This document shows, piece by piece, positions 1-5,026 of a DNA stretch of 5,026 bases. Position numbers and translations under genes: made by a program. Below the pieces are notes generated by a model that was not told where the DNA came from, did no database searches, and saw only the letters and a list, made by a program, of their open reading frames with translations. The stretch is from Prevotella sp. Lineage in GTDB: Bacteria > Bacteroidota > Bacteroidia > Bacteroidales > Bacteroidaceae. Location of the stretch: NCBI GenBank assembly GCA_021204735.1, contig JAJPYV010000340.1, positions 1 through 5,026 on the forward strand. Reading direction: 5' to 3'. Each line of letters starts with the position of its first letter. Position 1 is the stretch's first letter.

Positions 1-74
1 CAGAGGCACAGCGCATGGCACAGCTCCGTTACAAGAGCTACATCCGCAAGTCTCAGGAAGACTGGACTGAATAA
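1..74 (+). CDS. C-terminal end of an unrecognised gene (partial)
   Basis: Only the last 23 codons are present, read in the frame beginning at base 3 and ending at the TAA at 72-74. The tail is hydrophilic and rich in basic residues and glutamine (it contains RMAQLRYKSY and ends RKSQEDWTE), so it could be a helical C-terminus, but I do not recognise the family. Nearly every choice is a C- or G-ending or otherwise preferred codon (CTC, CGT, TAC, AAG, ATC, CGC), unlike the A/T-ending codons common in the minus-strand operon. This suggests a well-expressed gene. Reading frame and codon pattern are seen directly; expression level is inferred. A strong terminator follows 38 bases after the stop, which supports this being the true end of a transcription unit. 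It converges with the operon on the other strand and has no evident functional link to it. Confidence 0.7.
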   Translation, partial: EAQRMAQLRYKSYIRKSQEDWTE

Positions 75-84
75 TCCTAAATAT

Positions 85-104
85 TAAAACGTTTCTACGT
101 TTTA
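85..104 (+). other. small AT-rich hairpin upstream of the terminator
   Basis: TAAAACG (85-91) and CGTTTTA (98-104) are perfect 7-bp inverted arms around a 6-nt loop. It lies in the 3' untranslated region of the rightward gene, just before the stronger hairpin at 113-141. The stem is mostly A-T and no T-run follows, so it is unlikely to terminate alone. It might be an accessory 3'-end structure or chance in AT-rich DNA. Confidence 0.3.
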
Positions 105-112
105 TATAACCG

Positions 113-141
113 AAAAAATCCCGCAAATTGCGGGATTTTTT
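113..141. terminator. bidirectional rho-independent terminator
   Basis: AAAAAATCCCGC (113-124) pairs perfectly with GCGGGATTTTTT (130-141) around the 5-nt loop AAATT. The core TCCCGC/GCGGGA is GC-rich and the outer arms give a T-run on either strand. On the plus strand it lies 38 bases past the stop of the rightward gene. On the minus strand it lies 116 bases past the stop of the pdxA-like gene and is the only strong terminator in the convergent gap, so it probably ends both transcripts. Structure is seen directly; shared use is inferred. Confidence 0.9.
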
Positions 142-187
142 ATTATAATAGTCGCAAAAATAAATATCATGCATGCCAAACAAAACT

Positions 188-237
188 CAAAAACAATGAG
201 CCACGCTAAATTCACAAGCAAAGAGCCAAGCTAAATT
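188..237. repeat. two adjacent imperfect 25-bp tandem repeats
   Basis: Unit 1 (188-212) and unit 2 (213-237) are directly adjacent and match at 21 of 25 positions by hand count. The last 15 bases are almost identical (GAGCCACGCTAAATT against GAGCCAAGCTAAATT). A much weaker third match may precede them at 175-187 (about 9 of 13 positions), hinting at an older, decayed array. They lie in the gap between convergent genes. No coding frame or RNA gene is apparent, and the units are too few and too closely spaced for a CRISPR array. Confidence 0.65.
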
Positions 238-250
238 GAATTTTTAACTT

Positions 251-271
251 TTAATTCTTAATTCTTAATTT
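251..271. repeat. 7-bp tandem repeat overlapping the pdxA-like stop codon
   Basis: TTAATTC, TTAATTC and TTAATTT lie back to back (on the minus strand AAATTAA, GAATTAA, GAATTAA). The middle copy carries the TAA stop of the pdxA-like gene at 258-260, and the gene's last residues (IKN) are encoded inside the repeat. Gain or loss of one whole copy would leave the same stop in frame, because the next copy restores the same sequence. It is probably replication slippage in AT-rich DNA. Confidence 0.7.
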
Positions 272-1301
272 GCGAAGCACTCATCCGCATTGCGTAGTCT
301 ATCGACAGCAGCATTGCCTCTGGACTTGCGATGCCTTTGCCTGCAACATCGAATGCCGTGCCATGGTCAACTGAAACCCTGATAATTGGCAAGCCCAACG
401 TAATGTTCACGCCTTTTGCCGCTGACATCTGTCCTGTTTCCTTGTCCCAGTTGAAACCTACAACCTTGAATGGTATGTGCCCTTGATCGTGATACATAGC
501 CACACATCCGTCAAACTTGCCACATTTGGCTTTTGCAAACAAAGTATCTGGCGGAACAGGACCCTCTACATTATATCCCTTACTGCGCAATTCCTCTACA
601 GCTGGTATAATTTCTTCCTTCTCCTCTGTTCCAAACAGTCCGTTATCACTTGCATGCGGGTTGAGTCCTGCTATACCAATCTTCGGATCTTTTATTCCGA
701 ATTGCTTGCAAGCATTGGCAATCAATTCTGTAACATCCATAATGCGTTGTTTCTTAACCAAATCGCAGGCATTACGTAATGAGACATGTGTTGACACATG
801 GATAACACGTAAAAAATCGTCTGCTAACAGCATGGCATATTTCTTAGTATTTGTATAGTGGGCATATATCTCTGTATGACCGTCAAAATGATGTCCTGCA
901 AGATTGAGAGCCTCCTTGTTTAGCGGTGCAGTAACAGTTCCGTCAACCTTCTTCTCCATTGCCAATTCAATGGCTTTCACAACTGATATGAAGGCTGCAT
1001 GTCCGCATTGTGCTGCTACCTTGCCAATCTCAAAGCTCTGCATGTCAATGCATTCCAAGTCGTAAACGTCTATCGTGCCGTATTCAAACAATGCTTCATC
1101 CACGCTTTTTACAGCATTTATTTTCAAATGACTGTCCGACATGCGTGCGTACAGTTCCATAACAGCAGCATCACCTGTAACAATAGGATTGCACTTTTCG
1201 TATGTCTCTTTCAATGAAAGGGCTTTTATTATTATCTCTGGTCCGATACCTGCCGGATCTCCCATCGTAATCGCCAATATTGGTTTGTTATTCTTTCTCA
1301 T
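258..1301 (-). CDS. PdxA/PdxA2-family NAD-dependent dehydrogenase (probable 4-phospho-erythronate/threonate type)
   Basis: This 347-residue protein has the usual length of the PdxA family, cytosolic metal- and NAD-dependent enzymes that oxidise a phosphorylated hydroxy acid and then decarboxylate it. Seen in the sequence: GDPAGIGPEI at residues 14-23; TAPLNKEAL at 124-132; GHTE at 141-144, whose His142 and Thr143 match substrate-binding residues of E. coli PdxA; and the three expected metal ligands His172 (STHVS), His216 (LNPHAS) and His271 (MYHDQGH). DHGTAFD is at 312-318. The MYHDQGHIP form and the catabolic neighbours favour PdxA2 over the vitamin B6 enzyme. From memory, housekeeping PdxA of Bacteroidota carries a GDxNGxGxEV-type N-terminus instead. 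The ATG at 1301 places the first motif where the family has it; no Shine-Dalgarno precedes it. It is last in the operon, 12 bp after the alcohol dehydrogenase stop. Family is secure; substrate is inferred. Confidence 0.9.
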   Translation of the reverse strand: MRKNNKPILAITMGDPAGIGPEIIIKALSLKETYEKCNPIVTGDAAVMELYARMSDSHLKINAVKSVDEALFEYGTIDVYDLECIDMQSFEIGKVAAQCGHAAFISVVKAIELAMEKKVDGTVTAPLNKEALNLAGHHFDGHTEIYAHYTNTKKYAMLLADDFLRVIHVSTHVSLRNACDLVKKQRIMDVTELIANACKQFGIKDPKIGIAGLNPHASDNGLFGTEEKEEIIPAVEELRSKGYNVEGPVPPDTLFAKAKCGKFDGCVAMYHDQGHIPFKVVGFNWDKETGQMSAAKGVNITLGLPIIRVSVDHGTAFDVAGKGIASPEAMLLSIDYAMRMSASQIKN

Positions 1302-1313
1302 AGCAATAGATTA

Positions 1314-2459
1314 TTAAAAAAGACTGTTATAAATATTGCGTGCGTCACTTTCGGTAACTTCACGTGGATTGTTTTTCAACAGGCGTTGCACATCCATTGC
1401 TGCCTTTGCCATTCCATCAACGGCAGAACGAGGAATGCCTATCTCACTAAGTGTAGTCGGTATGCCACATTCCTTGGATAATTCAGTTATAAACTCCACT
1501 CCTTTCAGGGCTGTTTCCTCATCATCCTTTCCTGGTTCTACACCGCAAGCAACAGCAACCTCTGCATATTTCTTCAGATTTGCCGTATAGTTGAAACGCA
1601 TTACGGAAGGCAACAATATTGAGTTAGACAGTCCATGTGAAATATGAAACTCTCCTCCAAGTGGATATGACAGGGCATGAACGGCAGCCGTATTCACTGG
1701 TCCTAAGCACAAACCGCCATACATACTTCCCAATGACATTGCCTCTCTCGCCTCAACATCTTTACCGTTTTTCACTGCTCTTGCAATGTTTTTAGAAATC
1801 AACTTAATTCCTTGCAAGGCAATCATGTCAATTATCGGATGAGCAAACTTATTGGTATATGCCTCAATACAATGGGTTATGGCATCCATTCCTGTCTCTG
1901 CTGTTACCTTTGCAGGAACAGTCCATGTCAGTTTCGGATCTATGTATGCTGCTTTTGCCATAAGATACGGACTTACCACACCTTTTTTCAAAGCGTCTCT
2001 CTCGTCAAGCAATATTGCATTTGGGGAAACTTCACTGCCCGTTCCTGAAGTGGTTGGCATACAGGCGAACCATTTGCCTTCTTTCTTGATTAGTCCTGTA
2101 CCGAACAAGTCTTCTATCTGTTGGTCACTTTCAATAAGCGTGGCTGCCAATTTCGTGACATCAAGAACACTTCCGCCACCAATACCTGCAAAACTGTCTG
2201 CCTTGAAAGCTCTTGCTGCTGCAAGCAGTGCTTTGAAGTCGGTTATAGATGGCTCCGCTCCTATATTCTCATAAAATTCTATCTTGACGTCATTTTTGGT
2301 CAATTCATCAACCATCCCTTCTATAGCGGGATGCATAAATGGCAGGGTTACAATGAACAGTCGTTTGTAACCCAACTTAAGATAGTCTGCGGTAAACTGG
2401 TTGATGCAACCTGTACCGAAAACTATTTTCTGCGGTTGAAGCAATGTTATTTCTTTCAT
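1314..2459 (-). CDS. iron-containing alcohol dehydrogenase (group III ADH family)
   Basis: This 381-residue protein has typical length for the Fe-dependent alcohol dehydrogenase family (FucO, 1,3-propanediol dehydrogenase, maleylacetate reductase relatives). These cytosolic enzymes interconvert an aldehyde or ketone and an alcohol with NAD(P)H. The N-terminal nucleotide-binding half contains GIGGGSVLD (92-100) and TTSGTGSEV (136-144). The helical C-terminal half contains the metal ligands expected from FucO: Asp192 and His196 (GMDAITH), His261 (AAVHALSYPLGG) and His275 (HISHGLSN). All four are intact, so an active metal site is expected. The frame ends in two consecutive stops (TAATAA, 1311-1316). 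The ATG follows the symporter stop by 16 bp with an A/T-rich leader and no Shine-Dalgarno. Inferred role: reduction of an aldehyde released by the upstream aldolase-like enzyme, or oxidation of an imported hydroxy acid. Substrate cannot be read from the sequence. Confidence 0.93.
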   Translation of the reverse strand: MKEITLLQPQKIVFGTGCINQFTADYLKLGYKRLFIVTLPFMHPAIEGMVDELTKNDVKIEFYENIGAEPSITDFKALLAAARAFKADSFAGIGGGSVLDVTKLAATLIESDQQIEDLFGTGLIKKEGKWFACMPTTSGTGSEVSPNAILLDERDALKKGVVSPYLMAKAAYIDPKLTWTVPAKVTAETGMDAITHCIEAYTNKFAHPIIDMIALQGIKLISKNIARAVKNGKDVEAREAMSLGSMYGGLCLGPVNTAAVHALSYPLGGEFHISHGLSNSILLPSVMRFNYTANLKKYAEVAVACGVEPGKDDEETALKGVEFITELSKECGIPTTLSEIGIPRSAVDGMAKAAMDVQRLLKNNPREVTESDARNIYNSLF

Positions 2460-2475
2460 GATGCGTTTATTTTAT

Positions 2476-4044
2476 TTACTTGCTTTCTTTATTTTTCTTT
2501 TTATCTTCTAAATATCCGTAGATTGTCAGTTCTTTTGGCGCAAGTGGTGTCTTGAAGAACAAACTTGCTACATATCCTATAATGAGTACAATCAAATGAC
2601 TGTAAACACCGAGCATATAAGTATGGTGCTTGAAATTCCATGCTCCAAGGTCGAGAATCACATGGTCGGAAGAACCGAATTTCGTTGATGTCAATATGGC
2701 ATATATAGTGAAAAGAACTGCTGCTGCTATGCCAATATACAGACCTTGCCAATTGACACGCCTGCTGAACAGTCCCAATACAAATACACCTACCAAACCG
2801 GCGGAAATAATTGCGTACAGTCCGAACAATGAGCCGAGCACTCCTTCTCCACCCCATGCCACATACATCAAGGCAATGAGCATTGCACCGATACCGATTA
2901 TTATTACCGACAGTTTTCCTACAAGCAACTTCTGTTTATCGGTGGCTTTCGGGCGCAACCGTCCATAATAGTCCTCAACAACTACTGCTGATATACAGTT
3001 GACATCGGCATCTATACTGGAAATCGCTCCTGCTACAAGGGCTGCGACGATAAGTCCTGTTATTCCTACAGGCATTTCTGTTGCGATGAAATGTGGGAAT
3101 ACCTCGTCTGTCTTAATGCCTGCCGGCAGTGAACCTGGGTTAATCTGGTAATAAGCGAACAAACATGTGCCTACAAACATGAACAATGCCCATGTCGGAA
3201 CACTAAGGATAATGCCAAGATATGATGCTTTTTTAGCATCCTTGTCAGAACGTGCCGTCAAATAACGTTGTACGATACTCTGGTCAGTTCCGTATTTCTG
3301 CAAGGCATAGAAGATACCATTGAATACCATTACCACAAATGTCAACTGTGTGAAGTCCCATGCGTATGGTCCGAAATCTATCTTCTTGTTTTCTGCCGCA
3401 ATCCTCAATATCGTGGAAGGACCTCCATCAGTAAGATAAAACAGGATGGCAATAGCTAAAACACCTCCGATAATGAGCAGGAAACCCTGGATTACGTCCA
3501 TCCATATAATGGCTTCCATTCCTCCGAAATATGTCAGGATTATTACGGCTACACCTACACCTATTATTATCCATTCTATATTCATGCCACCGATGAATGC
3601 TACCATCGCCATTGCCAACAGATAGAGTATCGTTCCCATCTTTGTGAAATGCTCCAACACGAATGCGAATGAACTGTAAAAACGGGCAAAGCCTCCGAAA
3701 CGGCGACCGAAATACTCGTATGTACTCAAACGGATAACCTTTCGGTAAAGTGGTACGATAAAGCCGATCACACCTAAGAGTACCAACGGTACCATTACAC
3801 CTTGAATAAGCAATATCCAGTTACCGGCGTATGCACTGCCCGGGTATGCAAGGAACGTAACACTACTGATTATCGTAGCGAACATTGACATTCCTACTGC
3901 CCATGAAGGTATGTTGCCACTGGCAGCAAAGTATGCCTGGGTGGAATTTTGCTTCTTTGCAAAATATATACCGATACCTATAGCCAACAACACTGATGCT
4001 ATGACTATTATGGTATCAATTAGTCCTAATCCTTCGTATTTCAT
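2476..4044 (-). CDS. sodium:solute symporter (SSS/SGLT family)
   Basis: This 522-residue inner-membrane protein has about 13 hydrophobic segments (roughly 8-28, 47-66, 77-99, 120-150, 155-173, 180-204, 233-250, 275-298, 326-356, 375-396, 402-424, 435-452, 477-497), as expected for the Na+-coupled SSS family with the LeuT fold. Supporting motifs are SVTFLAYPGSAYAG (61-74) in the second segment, YEYFGRRFGG (109-118), the family signature around GTDQSIVQRYLTARS (252-266), and AGAISSIDADVN (338-349). Ser342 and Ser343 there align with the Na2-site serines of vSGLT. The C-terminus is a short lysine-rich cytoplasmic tail (KKKNKESK). SSS members carry sugars, sialic acids, carboxylates, amino acids or vitamins, so the family does not fix the substrate. 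Its place between an aldolase-like gene and two dehydrogenase genes, with gaps of 15 and 16 bp, suggests it imports the compound they degrade. Confidence 0.94.
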   Translation of the reverse strand: MKYEGLGLIDTIIVIASVLLAIGIGIYFAKKQNSTQAYFAASGNIPSWAVGMSMFATIISSVTFLAYPGSAYAGNWILLIQGVMVPLVLLGVIGFIVPLYRKVIRLSTYEYFGRRFGGFARFYSSFAFVLEHFTKMGTILYLLAMAMVAFIGGMNIEWIIIGVGVAVIILTYFGGMEAIIWMDVIQGFLLIIGGVLAIAILFYLTDGGPSTILRIAAENKKIDFGPYAWDFTQLTFVVMVFNGIFYALQKYGTDQSIVQRYLTARSDKDAKKASYLGIILSVPTWALFMFVGTCLFAYYQINPGSLPAGIKTDEVFPHFIATEMPVGITGLIVAALVAGAISSIDADVNCISAVVVEDYYGRLRPKATDKQKLLVGKLSVIIIGIGAMLIALMYVAWGGEGVLGSLFGLYAIISAGLVGVFVLGLFSRRVNWQGLYIGIAAAVLFTIYAILTSTKFGSSDHVILDLGAWNFKHHTYMLGVYSHLIVLIIGYVASLFFKTPLAPKELTIYGYLEDKKKNKESK

Positions 4045-4059
4045 AGTATTATGTTATTT

Positions 4060-4968
4060 TTATATCTCTGCTATTACGCTCTTAGCCTTTTCCTTGATTT
4101 CGCTAACCTTAGCTTCACTCAACTCGGTAAGTGGCGGCAACATATATGTCTCGCAAAGACCCATTTCTTTCATTATCACCTTCAAACCTGCAAGTGATTC
4201 TCCTAAGGTAAGTCCTTGTGTATTGATTTTACCAATCTCGATTGACTTCTTTTGCAGACTTTCTGCCAATGCATTATCGCCTTTCAATCCTGCCTCGAAA
4301 ATGTCATTGTAAATTTTCGGATAATAGTTGCCCACGCTCGGTACTATACCGTCTGCTCCCAATGACATTGCCTTTGCTGAATTGGCGGCACATCCGCAGA
4401 AATATGCAAAGTCATCACGGTTACGGAAAAGTTCTAATGCCTTTTCCATTCTCTCTATATTGTTCTCAGAATCTTTCAATCCTACAATATTAGGATGGTG
4501 GCTCAATTTCTCGATAACCTCCAATGGAATACTCATGTGTGTTGTTGCAGCTATGTTGTATAGCATTAACGCAGCTGGAATAGCATCTGCCAAATTCTTG
4601 TAATGCTCATACATCTGATTTGGTGTCAGCGCATAATAACATGGAAGTGTGGCTGCTATTACATTTGCACCTGCTGCAATAAACTGTTTTGCGGCATCTT
4701 CTTGTTCGATTACGCAATTACCTGCAAGTCCAGCATAGATTGTAATTCTTCCTTTTGCAGTCTTGGCTGCTGCTTCAATCATCTTTATACCATACTTTAC
4801 AGGAACAGAGTTGCCTTCTCCTGTCGTTCCCATTATCAATGCTGATACATTGTTTTGCGCAAAGTTCTCAATGATGCGCCCTACTGCGTCAACATCAATC
4901 TCAATCTCTTTTGTAAGGGGTGTTACCATAGGTACTACAACTCCATGGTATTTGTTCAGATTCTTCAT
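4060..4968 (-). CDS. DHDPS/NAL-superfamily aldolase or dehydratase (not a typical DapA)
   Basis: This 302-residue protein has the length of the (beta/alpha)8 class I aldolase superfamily, which forms a Schiff base with pyruvate or a 2-keto acid. Visible residues are GTTGEGNS (47-54), the substrate-carboxylate loop; Tyr111 in PCYYALT (109-115), aligning with DapA Tyr107; Tyr137 in LYNIA (136-140), the catalytic tyrosine; and Lys165 in GLKDS (163-167), the Schiff-base lysine. DapA has YNVPSRT here, with Arg138 binding aspartate semialdehyde. This protein has YNIAATTH, with threonine in place of the arginine and alanine in place of the proline. It is therefore unlikely to make lysine precursors; relatives without this arginine include N-acetylneuraminate lyase and 2-keto-3-deoxy sugar acid aldolases and dehydratases. 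It is the first gene of the visible operon, 15 bp before the symporter. The ATG at 4968 starts the usual N-terminus (YHGVVVPMVTP). Superfamily is secure; reaction is open. Confidence 0.93.
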   Translation of the reverse strand: MKNLNKYHGVVVPMVTPLTKEIEIDVDAVGRIIENFAQNNVSALIMGTTGEGNSVPVKYGIKMIEAAAKTAKGRITIYAGLAGNCVIEQEDAAKQFIAAGANVIAATLPCYYALTPNQMYEHYKNLADAIPAALMLYNIAATTHMSIPLEVIEKLSHHPNIVGLKDSENNIERMEKALELFRNRDDFAYFCGCAANSAKAMSLGADGIVPSVGNYYPKIYNDIFEAGLKGDNALAESLQKKSIEIGKINTQGLTLGESLAGLKVIMKEMGLCETYMLPPLTELSEAKVSEIKEKAKSVIAEI

Positions 4969-4970
4969 TT

Positions 4971-4995
4971 TGATAAATTAGATTTTAGATTATCA
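4971..4995. promoter_or_regulatory. small repeats in the operon leader, possible operator
   Basis: TTAGATT occurs twice back to back (4978-4984, 4985-4991), and TGATAA (4971-4976) and TTATCA (4990-4995) form 6-bp inverted arms 13 bp apart. These lie 3-27 bases upstream of the first visible operon gene, where a repressor site or mRNA hairpin could act on initiation. No Bacteroidota -7 element (TAnnTTTG) or -33 TTTG is visible on the minus strand in 4969-5026, so the promoter is probably further right. Symmetry this short arises easily in AT-rich DNA. Confidence 0.25.
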
Positions 4996-5026
4996 GCTTG
5001 TTTTTAACGTATTATCTACATTATTT

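Noticed and set aside
168..175. CATGCATG palindrome in the intergenic gap
   Set aside because: An 8-bp palindrome alone, away from any promoter, is expected by chance often enough to carry no meaning.
188..271. CRISPR array or attachment site
   Set aside because: There are only two or three short adjacent repeats with no unique spacers, and no integrase, cas gene or tRNA is nearby.
477..2555. Plus-strand open frames of 72-144 codons opposite the pdxA-like and alcohol dehydrogenase genes
   Set aside because: They lie antisense to genes with clear family motifs, give low-complexity Cys/Ser/Phe-rich translations without recognisable domains, and overlap one another.
2501..2857. Minus-strand open frame of 118 codons inside the symporter gene
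   Set aside because: It is an out-of-frame shadow; the symporter frame carries family motifs and membrane segments over the same bases.
4060..4968. Annotation as lysine-pathway dapA, or specifically as sialic acid lyase nanA
   Set aside because: The DapA arginine is missing, and no nanE, nanK or other sialic-acid gene is visible, so only the superfamily can be supported.
2630..4981. Plus-strand open frames opposite the symporter and aldolase-like genes (63-133 codons)
   Set aside because: They are antisense shadows of conserved genes, with no domain and no start context suggesting expression.
5011..5018. Minus-strand GATAAT as a sigma70-like -10 box
   Set aside because: The motif also occurs at 4989-4994, no -35 partner can be placed, and Bacteroidota use a different consensus.
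4993..5026. C-terminal end of another minus-strand gene finishing at the TGA at 4993-4995
   Set aside because: Only about 10 codons are available and stops occur in the other two frames by chance; too short to support as a feature.

Overview
The window looks like a piece of a Bacteroidota chromosome, most likely Bacteroidales (Bacteroides or Prevotella-like). The clues are AT-rich intergenic DNA, start codons without Shine-Dalgarno sequences but preceded by A/T-rich leaders, and the protein sequences. The genus cannot be fixed from this sequence alone.

Layout. Bases 1-74 hold the last 23 codons of a rightward gene that I do not recognise, with codon choice typical of a well-expressed gene. 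A strong rho-independent hairpin with T-tracts on both sides follows (113-141). Next is a short gene-free stretch (142-257) with a 25-bp imperfect tandem repeat and a 7-bp tandem repeat that runs into the stop codon of the next gene. From 258 to 4968 four genes lie head to tail on the minus strand, separated by only 12-16 bp, so they almost certainly form one operon read right to left. In order of transcription they are: a dihydrodipicolinate synthase/N-acetylneuraminate lyase (DHDPS/NAL) superfamily enzyme, a sodium:solute symporter (SSS family), an iron-containing alcohol dehydrogenase, and a PdxA/PdxA2-type NAD-dependent dehydrogenase. The final 58 bases (4969-5026) are the leader of the first of these, with small repeats. 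No convincing promoter is visible, and more operon genes may lie beyond the right edge.

How the genes could work together. The first enzyme has the Schiff-base lysine and catalytic tyrosines of its superfamily but lacks the arginine that lysine-pathway DapA uses, so a catabolic 2-keto-acid aldolase or dehydratase is more likely. The PdxA-like protein resembles the PdxA2 branch (4-phospho-D-threonate/D-erythronate dehydrogenases) more than a vitamin B6 enzyme. With a Na+-coupled importer and an Fe-dependent aldehyde/alcohol oxidoreductase, the set reads as an uptake and breakdown pathway for a small sugar acid or hydroxy acid. The substrate is unknown. The kinase that usually accompanies PdxA2 (DUF1537 family) is absent here and could lie just beyond base 5026.

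I see no mobile elements, CRISPR arrays, tRNAs or rRNAs.
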